DNA from: CAZBRS01 sp964494475
GTDB lineage: Bacteria > Myxococcota_A > UBA9042 > CAZBRS01
DNA length: 41,823 nucleotides
Reading direction: 5' to 3'
NCBI GenBank assembly: GCA_964494475.1
Contig: CAZBRS010000047.1
Span: 1-41,823 of the forward strand
Under the pieces are notes generated by a model that saw nothing but the letters and a program-made list of their open reading frames with translations, had not been told where the DNA came from and made no database searches. Each line of letters starts with the position of its first letter. Position 1 is the stretch's first letter. The translations under genes were made by a program, and so were the position numbers. Below are positions 8,517-16,328 of the stretch, piece after piece.

Positions 8517-9071
8517 ATGCGCGTCATCTCGGGAAGCTTCCGCGGCCACCGCTTGAAGGCCCCTCCAGGTCGTGACGTGCGGCCCACCCTCGACCGGGTC
8601 CGCGAGTCCATCTTCAACCTGCCGCTGGTCCGGCCTTCGGGCGCCCGCGTGCTCGATTTGTTCGCGGGCACCGGCGCGCTGGGCATCGAGGCGCTCTCCC
8701 GTGGGGCGCTCCACGTCACCTTCGTCGAGCGCGATCCGCGCGCCACGAAGGTCATCGAAGAGAACCTGGCCCACGTGCGCGCCGAGCCTGCCTCCTGGCG
8801 GTTGCTCCGTATGCCCGTGGTCCGCGCGTTCGACGCGGTGGTGCCCCCCTTCGACCTGGTGCTGGCCGACCCGCCCTACCGGCTCGGCCTGGCCGCCGAT
8901 CTGCTCGAGCGGCTGGGGGCGCGCCCCGTGCTCCTCGCGACCGAGGCCAAGGTCGTGGTCGAGACCGAGGTTGGGGGCTTGCCTTTCGACGAGAAAAGTG
9001 GCTTGGTAGCGATATTCCGTCGTCGATACGGCGAATCGGAGATCACCGTGTGGGCGAAGGAGGGGCATTGA
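8517..9071 (+). CDS. rsmD: 16S rRNA (guanine(966)-N2)-methyltransferase
   Basis: A 184-residue Rossmann-fold methyltransferase that uses S-adenosylmethionine to methylate G966 of 16S rRNA in the small ribosomal subunit. Seen: the N-terminal family signature MRVISGSFRGHRLKAP, the RPTLDRVRESIFN segment, the SAM-binding loop VLDLFAGTGALGIEAL and the catalytic DPPY motif in LVLADPPYRLG. Length fits the family (about 185-200). It overlaps coaD by 4 nt, and rsmD-coaD is a widely conserved gene pair, which supports both calls. Confidence 0.95.
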   Translation: MRVISGSFRGHRLKAPPGRDVRPTLDRVRESIFNLPLVRPSGARVLDLFAGTGALGIEALSRGALHVTFVERDPRATKVIEENLAHVRAEPASWRLLRMPVVRAFDAVVPPFDLVLADPPYRLGLAADLLERLGARPVLLATEAKVVVETEVGGLPFDEKSGLVAIFRRRYGESEITVWAKEGH

Positions 9072-9559
9072 AGCGCGCGATCTACCCGGGCTCGTTCGAC
9101 CCCATCACCAACGGTCACCTCGATGTCGTGAGCCGCGCCCTCGAGGTCTTCGACTCGCTGGTCGTGGCGGTCGCGGTCAACCCCAAGAAGACCGGCTTCT
9201 TCACGTACGACGAGCGCGTCGACCTCATCCGCGAGGTGACCGCCGACCTGGCGCGGGTCGAGGTCGTCACGTTCCAGGGCCTGCTGGTCGACTACTGCCG
9301 CGACCACGGCCTCACCAGCGTGATCCGGGGTCTGCGGGCCGTGAGCGACTTCGACTACGAGTTCCAGATGCACACGATGAACAAGCGCTTGAACCCGGCG
9401 CTCGACACCTTCTTCATGATGACGAGCGAGGAGTATTTCTACCTGAGCTCGAACCTGGTGCGAGAAGTCTCGGCCTTCGGCGGCGACATCTCGGGCCTGG
9501 TCGATCTTCGGGTCGAAGCGCGCATCAAGCGCAAACTCGAGGAGAACCGCGGCCGATGA
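9068..9559 (+). CDS. coaD: Phosphopantetheine adenylyltransferase, TTG start
   Basis: A 163-residue enzyme that transfers AMP from ATP to 4'-phosphopantetheine, the penultimate step of coenzyme A synthesis. Seen: KRAIYPGSFDPITNGH, which carries the (T/S)xxxH nucleotidyltransferase motif, VIRGLRAVSDFDYE, and the C-terminal ATP-binding segment YLSSNLVREV. Length matches E. coli CoaD. TTG at 9068 is chosen because GGAGG lies 5 nt upstream and the protein then begins as in homologues; a GTG at 9050 would add six residues encoding the ribosome site itself. The start overlaps the rsmD stop (TTGA). Confidence 0.95.
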   Translation: MKRAIYPGSFDPITNGHLDVVSRALEVFDSLVVAVAVNPKKTGFFTYDERVDLIREVTADLARVEVVTFQGLLVDYCRDHGLTSVIRGLRAVSDFDYEFQMHTMNKRLNPALDTFFMMTSEEYFYLSSNLVREVSAFGGDISGLVDLRVEARIKRKLEENRGR

Positions 9560-10755
9560 AGAACCCGCTCCCCGAACGCCTGCGCTCCATCGAGCCCTCG
9601 GTCACGCTCGGTCTTTCGGCGCGCGTCAAGGCCATGGCCAACGAGGGCCTCGACGTCGTGAACCTCACGGCCGGCGAGCCCGAGGTCCCGCCTCCCCCCG
9701 TCGTGCTCGAGGCTCTTCGCAGCATCGACCCCCTGACCACGACCCGTTACACCGACGCGCGCGGCCTGCTCGACGTGCGCGCCCGCGTCGCCGCCTGGAT
9801 CCAGCGGGAGGGCGGGGCCACCTACGATCCCGCCGACGTGCTGCTGCTCGACGGCGCCAAGCGCGCGCTCAGCCTGGGCATTCAGTCGATCTGCGACGGC
9901 GGCGACGAGATGGTGCTCTTCGCCCCCACCTGGGTCAGCTACGCGCCCATGCTGGCGCTGGCCCGCGCCAAGCCCGTGCTGGTATCGACCGAGCTGTCCG
10001 ACGGCTTCCGCCCGCGCCTCGACGCCCTCGAGGCCGCCACGACCCCGCGTACGCGCGGCGTCATCCTGAACAGCCCCCAGAACCCCACGGGCATCGTCTA
10101 CACGAACGCCGAACTCGACGTGCTGGCCGACTACGTGCGCCGGCACGACCTGCTGCTCATCTCGGACGAGATCTACCACCACCTTCAGTTCCGCGAGCCG
10201 CGCACCCAGACCATCCTGGCGCGCCACCCCGACCTGGCCGAGCGTACGCTGGTGGTGAACAGCCTGTCGAAGACCTACTCGCTGCCCGGCTGGCGCGTGG
10301 GCTTCGCGGCGGGCCCGCGCTGGTGGATCACGCGCATGGCCGATCAGTGGGGACACTCGGGGTCGAACCTGAACGGCCTGATGCAGGCGCTCATCGGCAA
10401 GGTGCTCGAGGCGTCGACCGACTTCACCCGCGCGCGCGCGCGCACCTACGCCCAACGCGCCGAGACCTTCGTGCCCCGGCTGGCGGCCCTGTCCGGCGTG
10501 CGCGTGCATCCGCCCGAGGGCGCCTTCTACGTCTTTCCCGAGGTGAAGGGGCTGCTGGGGCGCCGACACCGCGGCGAGCCCATCACGACGACCGTGCAAT
10601 TCGCCGAGAGGCTGCTCGAGGCCGAACGCGTCGCGGTGGTCCCGGGCGACGCCTTCGGCGCACCCGGCTATCTGCGCTTGTCGCTGGCCGTCACCGACGA
10701 TACGCTGGCCAAGGGGTTCGACCGGTTCGAGCACTTCGTCGAGGAGCTCACATGA
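9556..10755 (+). CDS. Class I/II PLP aminotransferase, aspartate aminotransferase type
   Basis: A 399-residue fold-type-I aminotransferase, cytosolic, probably transferring the amino group between aspartate or another amino acid and 2-oxoglutarate. Seen: VNLTAGEPEVPPP, the LNSPQNPTG loop, DEIYHHLQF with the PLP-binding Asp/Tyr, the Schiff-base lysine in NSLSKTYSLPGWRVG, and the carboxylate-binding Arg in GYLRLSLA. Length fits the AspAT I-gamma group (about 390-400). Substrate specificity cannot be fixed from sequence alone. It overlaps coaD and the following LOG-like gene by ATGA, indicating translational coupling. A second aminotransferase domain is encoded in the convergent fusion gene about 0.7 kb downstream. 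Confidence 0.9.
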   Translation: MKNPLPERLRSIEPSVTLGLSARVKAMANEGLDVVNLTAGEPEVPPPPVVLEALRSIDPLTTTRYTDARGLLDVRARVAAWIQREGGATYDPADVLLLDGAKRALSLGIQSICDGGDEMVLFAPTWVSYAPMLALARAKPVLVSTELSDGFRPRLDALEAATTPRTRGVILNSPQNPTGIVYTNAELDVLADYVRRHDLLLISDEIYHHLQFREPRTQTILARHPDLAERTLVVNSLSKTYSLPGWRVGFAAGPRWWITRMADQWGHSGSNLNGLMQALIGKVLEASTDFTRARARTYAQRAETFVPRLAALSGVRVHPPEGAFYVFPEVKGLLGRRHRGEPITTTVQFAERLLEAERVAVVPGDAFGAPGYLRLSLAVTDDTLAKGFDRFEHFVEELT

Positions 10756-11204
10756 CGCGCAAGCCGATCGTCGGCGTCATCGGCGCCGGTCAGGCCACGC
10801 CCGAAGAGGCCGAGCGAGCCTACCAGATCGGGTACAAGATCGCCCAGAAGGGCGCCGTGTGCGTCACGGGCGGGCTCTGGGGCATCATGGAGGCCGCCTC
10901 GCACGGCGCCCACGACGCCGGAGGGCTCGTGATGGGCGTGCTCCCCGGTGCGTTGGCCACCACCGCGAACCCCTACGTCGACCTGCCCATCGTCACCAAC
11001 ATGGGCCACGCCCGCAACGTCATCCTCTGCCACACGGCCGATCTCATCGTGGCCCTGGGCGGACACTACGGCACGCTCTCCGAGATCGCCATCGCCCTCA
11101 AGATCGGCAAGAGCGTGGTGGGCTTCGACACTCCCGACGTGCCCGGCATCACGCGCCTCGGCAGCCTCGACGACGTGCTCGCGTACCTCGACGCAGCCTT
11201 GTGA
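10752..11204 (+). CDS. LOG-related nucleotide-binding protein (TIGR00725 type)
   Basis: A 150-residue Rossmann-like protein of the family related to lysine-decarboxylase-like/LOG proteins. Seen: IVGVIGAGQATPEEAERAY, CVTGGLWGIMEAAS, the MGHARNVILCHTADLIV stretch and the signature LGGHYGTLSEIAIALK, a variant of the PGGxGTxxE motif of LOG phosphoribohydrolases. The Glu of GTLSE is kept. Related enzymes cleave nucleoside monophosphates, but members of this short group have no assigned reaction, so function is left open. The ATG overlaps the aminotransferase stop and the TGA overlaps the next start by 1 nt, placing it firmly in the operon. Confidence 0.85.
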   Translation: MTRKPIVGVIGAGQATPEEAERAYQIGYKIAQKGAVCVTGGLWGIMEAASHGAHDAGGLVMGVLPGALATTANPYVDLPIVTNMGHARNVILCHTADLIVALGGHYGTLSEIAIALKIGKSVVGFDTPDVPGITRLGSLDDVLAYLDAAL

Positions 11205-11425
11205 TGAACCCCGACGCCGCCGACGTCCAGGAGCGCTCCGAGCGCTTCCGCGAGCAGGCTCGGACCTTCGGGCTCGTGTTCCGCTGCGATTCCTGCGTGC
11301 ACTTCCTGCCACCGGGGCGCGCCTGCTCGCTCGGTTACCCCGCCCACCTGCTGGAGGGCGACCCCGAGGCGTGCTTCACGAGCGAGGGCGCGTGGCGCTT
11401 CTGCAAGTACTTCGAGCTCGCGTGA
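11204..11425 (+). CDS. Five-cysteine mini-protein, putative metal or Fe-S binder
   Basis: A 73-residue soluble protein with no signal peptide. The N-terminal third is a charged helix. The rest holds five cysteines at 28, 31, 41, 57 and 67 (RCDSCVHF, then ACSLGYP, EACF, FCKYFELA), a pattern expected for zinc or an iron-sulfur cluster. The ATG overlaps the previous stop (TGATG), so it is translationally coupled to the LOG-like gene and is the last member of the operon. I do not recognise the family. The high information content of the Cys pattern and the coupling make it a real gene rather than a shadow. Confidence 0.75.
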   Translation: MNPDAADVQERSERFREQARTFGLVFRCDSCVHFLPPGRACSLGYPAHLLEGDPEACFTSEGAWRFCKYFELA

Positions 11426-11431
11426 CCGGAA

Positions 11432-11448
11432 GGGCGCGTCAGGCGCCC
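11432..11448. terminator. Terminator-like hairpin between convergent genes
   Basis: GGGCGC-gtcag-GCGCCC forms a perfect 6-bp G/C stem with a 5-nt loop in the 13-bp gap between the mini-protein stop and the fusion-gene stop, extending into the latter's last codons. There is no T-run. Position between convergent genes suggests bidirectional termination; this is an inference. Confidence 0.35.
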
Positions 11449-14400
11449 CAACCGCCGCGCAGCTGCTCGAGCGCGACCAACTGCTCGATGGTGCGCAGCG
11501 TCAGGTCGGCGATGGGCAGCTCGCGCAGGTGCGACCACTCGCGGCGCAGCTCACGGGACAGCGCCTCGGGCAGCGTGCGCAGCCAGCCCTCGATGCGCAG
11601 GTCGACGAACTCGCGCTTCTCGTCCAGGGTGAGCTCGCGCGCCAGCAGCAGGCGCGTGGCGTCCTCGGAGTCGACCACGGCCTGCAGCGAGGTCCAGCGC
11701 TCGCCCGGTCGCTCGGCGGCAAGGTGGGCGAAGGCCACGCTGCCGGTGTCGCGGATCAGCTCTTCCTCGCGCGTGGTCTGGCTCTCGTGCTCCTTGGTCT
11801 CGTCCCAGCAGTCCGAGTCCTCGGCCACGTAGCGCAGGAACAGCATGGCGAACAGCCCGGTGGGCGCTTGCAGCTCTTCGCGGGCGCGCACGTCGACCCA
11901 CAGCGCCGCGGCCGCGCGCAGGCACCGACGCGCGAGCTGGTCGGCCAGGCGCTTGCCGAAGACCAGCGCCACCGCCTCGCGCACGAACAACGGCAGCTCG
12001 GCAGCGATGATCTCGCGGTAGCCGGGCACGTGGCGCTGCAGCAGCACGGCGGCGCGCTTGTCGAGCACCGCCAGATCGCTCACCACGGCGGGCAGGCCGA
12101 GCGAGGTGCACCCCAGGTTGAAGTTGATGGCGCGCGGCAGGGCCACGCCCTCGGGCCAGGCGTCGCGCAGGTCGCGGTTGTCGGGCAGGCGAACCACGTG
12201 CATCCACTCCTCCGGGTAGACCGGGATGGAGCGGCCGTAGTTGGTAGAGCCCGTGGCGCGGATGCGCACGCGGGTCTGGGGCACCAGGCCGCTGATGGGC
12301 GCCAGCAGGGGCGCGATGCGCAGCAGCGTCTCGGTGTGGGCGCGCACGCCCGCCTCGAGCAGGCGGCAGAGCCCGTCGCGGTCGGTCGCGCAGAGCGTGG
12401 ACGACAGGGGGCGCCCGGCCACCGCCGCCCGGAAGAGCTCGGCCACGCGTCGCGCCTCGTCGGGCGCGTCGGAGCGGATGCCCTGCAGCGTGACGCCGTC
12501 GGAGCGCGCGAACTGCTCGATGACGCCCGGGTGCTCGGGGTCGAGCCCGCCGCGGAAGCCCGCGCGCCCGGCGCCGATCAGGAACGTGACGCCGGGAGCG
12601 GGCTCGCCCGCCAGGCGCGCGCGCTCGGCCAGCCGGCGCTCGGCCTCGGCCCGCCCGGCCACCGCCAGGGAGTACGCGGCGTCCGTGGCGATCTTGCCGC
12701 TCTGCTCGGCGGTGTCCGACATGGCCACGAACACGCGCACCGTGGCCTCGCGGCGCACGAAGCTGGTGCGGAATACGGCCGGCGAGGGCACGCCCGGTGC
12801 GCCGCGGCCGCGCTCGAGGGCCTGATAGAAGGCCTCGAGCAGCTCAGACAGGCAGGCGAGGGCGCCCACGTTCTCGACCAGCGGCACCAGCCGCACGCGG
12901 GCGACCTTGGCGGACAGTTCGGCTCGGCGCGCCTCGGGGATGCGCTCTTTCAGGAAGTCGTCGCGCCGGTCGGGGGAATCGCCGAGCAGGCCCTCGAGCG
13001 CCTGCAGGTATAGCGTGCCGACCTTGACCACGGCGCCGAGCTCGGCGTGGGAGTTGATCTGGGGTACCGTGAGCTCGTAGATGGCGTTCTGCTCCGGCGT
13101 GACGCCCAGGCGCTCGCACGCCAGCAGGAACAGGAAGTTGGCGCGGGCCACCGACGCCAGGATCTTCGAGATCTTCTCTTCGTCTTGCTCGAGGAAGGGG
13201 TTCGGCACGCGCACCAGCAGGTGGCGGTCGGCGCCGGGCACGATACCGTGGCGCAGCAGGGCCAACACCGACTTTTCGGGTACCTGCAGCCACTCGGGGC
13301 TGATCTGGCGCCCCTCGTAGTCGAGCAGCACCTCGGTACAGCAGCCCCGCAGATCGGACAGGGTCTCCTCGAATTCGGGGCGCGCCTCGACCAGGGGGTT
13401 CCACTCCAGGTGCGTGAGTACGCGGGCGGCGCGCTCGCGCTCGTCGCACCCCGCGGACGCCTGCTGTGCCCTCGCCAGTTGCAGGGCGCGGTGGACGGTG
13501 GCGTCCGGGTGCTTGGTCCCCGTCAGGCGCGGCGAGCCCGGCTCCGCGGTGGCCAGGAAGCGAGCGCGCGCCTCGGCGAAGGCCGTCGGGTCGAGTCCGT
13601 CGAGGGCCTCGTAGCCGTCTGCGGTGCAGGCGCTGGACCACGCGACCTCGTCGGGCGTGCGCGGCGCGGGCGGCGGCGTTCCGGTGCCGGCGCGACCGCG
13701 GGCCTCGAGGCAGGTGCGCACCCGCTCCATGAACACCGCGAGCTCCTTCACGTCCTTCGAGCCGTAGGAGAGGCGCTGCCACGTGCCGTAGCGCGCGGCC
13801 TCGGAGCCCGCGAAGGCCACGAAGGGGATGCCGCCCACGCCGTGCGCCAGCAACAGCTCGAACGCGTCGACCGAGTCGCGCACCACGGCCTTCTCGCGCC
13901 GGCCGTTGCAGAGCCGGTAGAAGGGCTCGCCCACCAACCCGGGGAAGGCCAGCGGGGCATAGAAGGTGCCGCCGAAGTCGGTGCGCTCGACGCCCAGCGA
14001 GGCCAGCTGATCGGCCGCCTGCAACATGTAGTCGCGCCGCTCGCGCATGTAGGGCGACGGCCGGCGCAGGGCTGCCAGCGGGCTCTGCAGGGCGGCCACA
14101 GCCCAGTCCTGGGTCAACGTCGAGGGCGTCGCCACCAGCCAGGCCGACAGGTTGGCGAGCACCTCTCGCGCGCGCACGCCGTTCACGCTGATCCGGTCCG
14201 ACAGCACCATCCAGCAGGCGCGGGCCCCGGTGGAGGCCCCGAACATGTCCATCTTCGACAGGCCCGAAAGCGTGATGACCCAGTCGCGCCACTCGGGGTC
14301 GGCGAAGGCGGGGTTCACGAACGCGCCCACATAGTCCAGCCGCTGGTAGACCGAGTCATAGAGCACGAAGACGCGGTGCTCGACGCACACGCGCACCAGC

Positions 14401-14978
14401 TGCTCGACCAGCTCGCGGGGATAGACTCGCCCGGTGGGGTTGTGCGGGTTGTTGAGGATGACGCACGAGATGCCGCCGCGGTCCAGGAGGCGCTCGAGCG
14501 CCTGGGGGTCGGGCAGGAAATCCGGCGCCTCGGTGGGCAGCTCGACCAGCGTCTTGCCCGCGCGCTCGATGAACCAGTCGTACTCCCAACTGGGGCGCGG
14601 CACGACCACGCCCGAGCCGTCGGCCCCCAGCACCTCGAGCACCAGGGCCAGGCCCGAGCGCGTGCCGGGGGTGAACAGCACCTCATCGGGCAGGAAGCGT
14701 ACGTCGGAGGACGGGTAGTCGAGCAGCCCGTCACGGTTCAGGAAGTCCGCGATCTCGCTGCGTACGTCCATGCGACCGATGGCCGAGCCGTAGCAGTGCA
14801 CGGTGTTGCGCGTCAGGCGCTGGGCCGCGCGCACCACCTCGGGGTGGGGAGCGAAGTCGGCGTTCTTGTAGTCGCCCTGGGTCAGATCGAGGGCACCGTC
14901 CTGTTGCACGCGACGGGCGAAGGCGCGGACCAGGGGCTCGGGCGTGGCCAGGGCTCGACGGGAAAGGGGCGTTGTCAT
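11439..14978 (-). CDS. Fusion: PLP aminotransferase joined to archaeal-type phosphoenolpyruvate carboxylase
   Basis: A 1179-residue cytosolic protein with two enzyme halves. Residues about 1-430 are a fold-type-I aminotransferase: LNNPHNPTGRVYP (174-186), LYDSVYQRLDY, Schiff-base Lys242 in LSGLSKMDMFGAS and carboxylate-binding Arg402 in TWQRLSYGS. From about 480 the sequence matches archaeal-type PEP carboxylase (PF14010): GTKHPDA with His490, EVLLDYEGRQISPEW, HGIVPGADRHLLVRVPNP, YELTVPQINSHAEL, VRLVPLVENVGAL with Glu702, VRVFVAMSDTAEQSG with Asp755, IGAGRAGFRGGLDP with Arg809, and VALPRAINFNLGCTSLGLP with Arg949. The family's RSD is MSD here. The product of the second half, oxaloacetate, is the amino acceptor used by aspartate aminotransferases, so direct aspartate synthesis is plausible. 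The frame is open throughout. No Shine-Dalgarno is evident; the start ATG follows a good promoter. Confidence 0.85.
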   Translation of the reverse strand: MTTPLSRRALATPEPLVRAFARRVQQDGALDLTQGDYKNADFAPHPEVVRAAQRLTRNTVHCYGSAIGRMDVRSEIADFLNRDGLLDYPSSDVRFLPDEVLFTPGTRSGLALVLEVLGADGSGVVVPRPSWEYDWFIERAGKTLVELPTEAPDFLPDPQALERLLDRGGISCVILNNPHNPTGRVYPRELVEQLVRVCVEHRVFVLYDSVYQRLDYVGAFVNPAFADPEWRDWVITLSGLSKMDMFGASTGARACWMVLSDRISVNGVRAREVLANLSAWLVATPSTLTQDWAVAALQSPLAALRRPSPYMRERRDYMLQAADQLASLGVERTDFGGTFYAPLAFPGLVGEPFYRLCNGRREKAVVRDSVDAFELLLAHGVGGIPFVAFAGSEAARYGTWQRLSYGSKDVKELAVFMERVRTCLEARGRAGTGTPPPAPRTPDEVAWSSACTADGYEALDGLDPTAFAEARARFLATAEPGSPRLTGTKHPDATVHRALQLARAQQASAGCDERERAARVLTHLEWNPLVEARPEFEETLSDLRGCCTEVLLDYEGRQISPEWLQVPEKSVLALLRHGIVPGADRHLLVRVPNPFLEQDEEKISKILASVARANFLFLLACERLGVTPEQNAIYELTVPQINSHAELGAVVKVGTLYLQALEGLLGDSPDRRDDFLKERIPEARRAELSAKVARVRLVPLVENVGALACLSELLEAFYQALERGRGAPGVPSPAVFRTSFVRREATVRVFVAMSDTAEQSGKIATDAAYSLAVAGRAEAERRLAERARLAGEPAPGVTFLIGAGRAGFRGGLDPEHPGVIEQFARSDGVTLQGIRSDAPDEARRVAELFRAAVAGRPLSSTLCATDRDGLCRLLEAGVRAHTETLLRIAPLLAPISGLVPQTRVRIRATGSTNYGRSIPVYPEEWMHVVRLPDNRDLRDAWPEGVALPRAINFNLGCTSLGLPAVVSDLAVLDKRAAVLLQRHVPGYREIIAAELPLFVREAVALVFGKRLADQLARRCLRAAAALWVDVRAREELQAPTGLFAMLFLRYVAEDSDCWDETKEHESQTTREEELIRDTGSVAFAHLAAERPGERWTSLQAVVDSEDATRLLLARELTLDEKREFVDLRIEGWLRTLPEALSRELRREWSHLRELPIADLTLRTIEQLVALEQLRGGWGA

Positions 14979-15014
14979 GGCGCGCGCTCGCTTGGTTCGA
15001 ACTACGAGGGGGTT

Positions 15015-15042
15015 AGTATAGTGCACGTCCCGAACGTCGCAA
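15015..15042 (-). promoter_or_regulatory. Sigma70-like promoter of the aminotransferase-PEPC fusion gene
   Basis: Minus strand TTGCGA (15042-15037), 16-bp spacer, TATACT (15020-15015), 36 bp before the ATG. Its -35 box lies only 4 bp from that of the divergent lipoprotein promoter. Confidence 0.55.
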
Positions 15043-15046
15043 GCAG

Positions 15047-15075
15047 TTGCATCGGCACGTTTCCCCCGGTATTCT
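15047..15075 (+). promoter_or_regulatory. Sigma70-like promoter of the Gly-rich lipoprotein gene
   Basis: TTGCAT (15047-15052), 17-bp spacer, TATTCT (15070-15075), about 35 bp before ATG 15111. Back-to-back with the fusion-gene promoter. Confidence 0.5.
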
Positions 15076-15110
15076 CTCGCCGCTTCGAGTCGATACCCTT
15101 GGGGGACACC

Positions 15111-16298
15111 ATGGCTTTCTGGCACGTCGGGCGCGGGCTCGCCCTGGCCGTCGCGTTGCTGACCACAACGGGAGGGTGCGCGGGCTTCTTCGGCAGCGGT
15201 ATGGTCACCCTCAAGGAGAAGCGCGTGACCTCGCTCGAGGTCTCGCTGGCGGGCCTGTCGACCGGGCTCTGCCCGGGGCGCCCCACCCAGGTGCTCATCA
15301 CGGCCGTGCTCGACTCGGGAGAGCGCCTCACGTCGTGGGCCTACGACCCCATGGGGCGGGCCGAGAAGAAGGGCCACCTCGACTTCGAGGAGTTCGGCAT
15401 CGTGAGCACGCTGGGCGCGGTGCAGCCGGACGGGCTCATCCTCGTCGATCACGATCCCCTGGCCACCTGGGGAAAGTCGGGCGCGGTCACGGTGACGTAC
15501 AAGTTCGACCAGCGCCTGGCGGCGTCCATGCCCATCAAGCCCGACTACGCGTGCCAGCGCCTGGCCGACTTGGGCGGCGCCCACGGGCCCGACGGTCAGC
15601 CCGGCCAGCAGGGCGCCGACGGCAACGACGGCAAGAGCGAGCAATCGTCGGGACCGTACTCGCGCCCGGGCGGCAACGGCGAAGACGGCGTGCGCGGGGC
15701 CGACGGAGGGCTCGGGGGCCACGGCCAGCACGGCCTCGATGTGCAGGTCAACGCGGCGCCCTTCGTGTTCGATGGCAAGCAGGCGCTGCTCGTGCGCGTG
15801 GCCTCCTCAGCCGGGCTCTTCCGCTACGTGGTCCTGCGCGTGCCGGGCCAGAAGTTCCTGGTGCGCGCCAACGGCGGTGAGGGCGGCAACGGCGGCAATG
15901 GCGGAAACGGCGGCACCGGGGGCGACGGCGGCACCGGTCAGCCGGCCGGCAACGGCGGGCGCGGCGGCGACGGCGGCAACGGCGGCAACGGCGGCAACGG
16001 CGGCGACGGGGGCCGCGTCAAGCTGGTGCTCGACCCGGCGCACCGCGACCTCGCGAACGAGCTCAGCTTCGAGAACCAGGGCGGACGCGGCGGGCAGCCG
16101 GGCCAGGCCGGCTTCGGCGCCAGCGGGGGCACGGTGTTCAGCGGAGCCGAGCAGGGCGCCAGCGGCCGCCCCGGCACCGCCGGCACGGTCTACGGCCAGA
16201 CCGGTCGCGACGGCGGCCCGGTGCAGATCGAGGCCACGGGGTCGTGCGCGGCCCTCTTCGCCGACGAGATTCGCGCGGGGTTGCCGCTCTGCCGGTAG
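15111..16298 (+). CDS. Gly-rich lipoprotein with collagen-like and GGNGG repeats
   Basis: A 395-residue lipoprotein (lipobox TTTGGC). After a beta-rich domain of about 125 residues there is a collagen-like stretch (residues about 152-210, with GPDGQPGQQGADGNDG), a short hydrophobic domain (FVFDGKQALLVRVASS), then a run of GGNGG, GGDGG and GGTGG units (about 254-302), and a second collagen-like block (GGRGGQPGQAGFGASG) before a Cys-containing tail (CAALFADEIRAGLPLC). Such proteins are common in myxobacterial genomes and probably lie on the cell surface; the Gly-rich parts likely form stacked turns or polyglycine helices. Function unknown. Start chosen for the signal sequence and a GGGGGA site just upstream. 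Confidence 0.8.
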   Translation: MAFWHVGRGLALAVALLTTTGGCAGFFGSGMVTLKEKRVTSLEVSLAGLSTGLCPGRPTQVLITAVLDSGERLTSWAYDPMGRAEKKGHLDFEEFGIVSTLGAVQPDGLILVDHDPLATWGKSGAVTVTYKFDQRLAASMPIKPDYACQRLADLGGAHGPDGQPGQQGADGNDGKSEQSSGPYSRPGGNGEDGVRGADGGLGGHGQHGLDVQVNAAPFVFDGKQALLVRVASSAGLFRYVVLRVPGQKFLVRANGGEGGNGGNGGNGGTGGDGGTGQPAGNGGRGGDGGNGGNGGNGGDGGRVKLVLDPAHRDLANELSFENQGGRGGQPGQAGFGASGGTVFSGAEQGASGRPGTAGTVYGQTGRDGGPVQIEATGSCAALFADEIRAGLPLCR

Positions 16299-16302
16299 AT
16301 TC

Positions 16303-16327
16303 CGATCCGGTCGTCGACGACGGATCG
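16303..16327. terminator. Bidirectional terminator-like hairpin
   Basis: CGATCCG (16303-16309), one bulged G, the self-complementary TCGTCGACGA, then CGGATCG (16321-16327). It fills the 30-bp gap between the convergent stops of the Gly-rich lipoprotein gene and serS, so it could end both transcripts. No long T-run. Confidence 0.55.
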
Positions 16328-16328
16328 T

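Noticed and set aside
15870..16015. Mycobacterial PE_PGRS-like protein
   Set aside because: The GGNGG tract is similar in composition, but there is no PE domain, and the protein has a lipobox and Gram-negative context.
13047..16298. 1083-residue plus-strand frame spanning the fusion gene and the Gly-rich lipoprotein
   Set aside because: Only the part from ATG 15111 is a gene; the upstream part is antisense to the aminotransferase-PEPC coding sequence.
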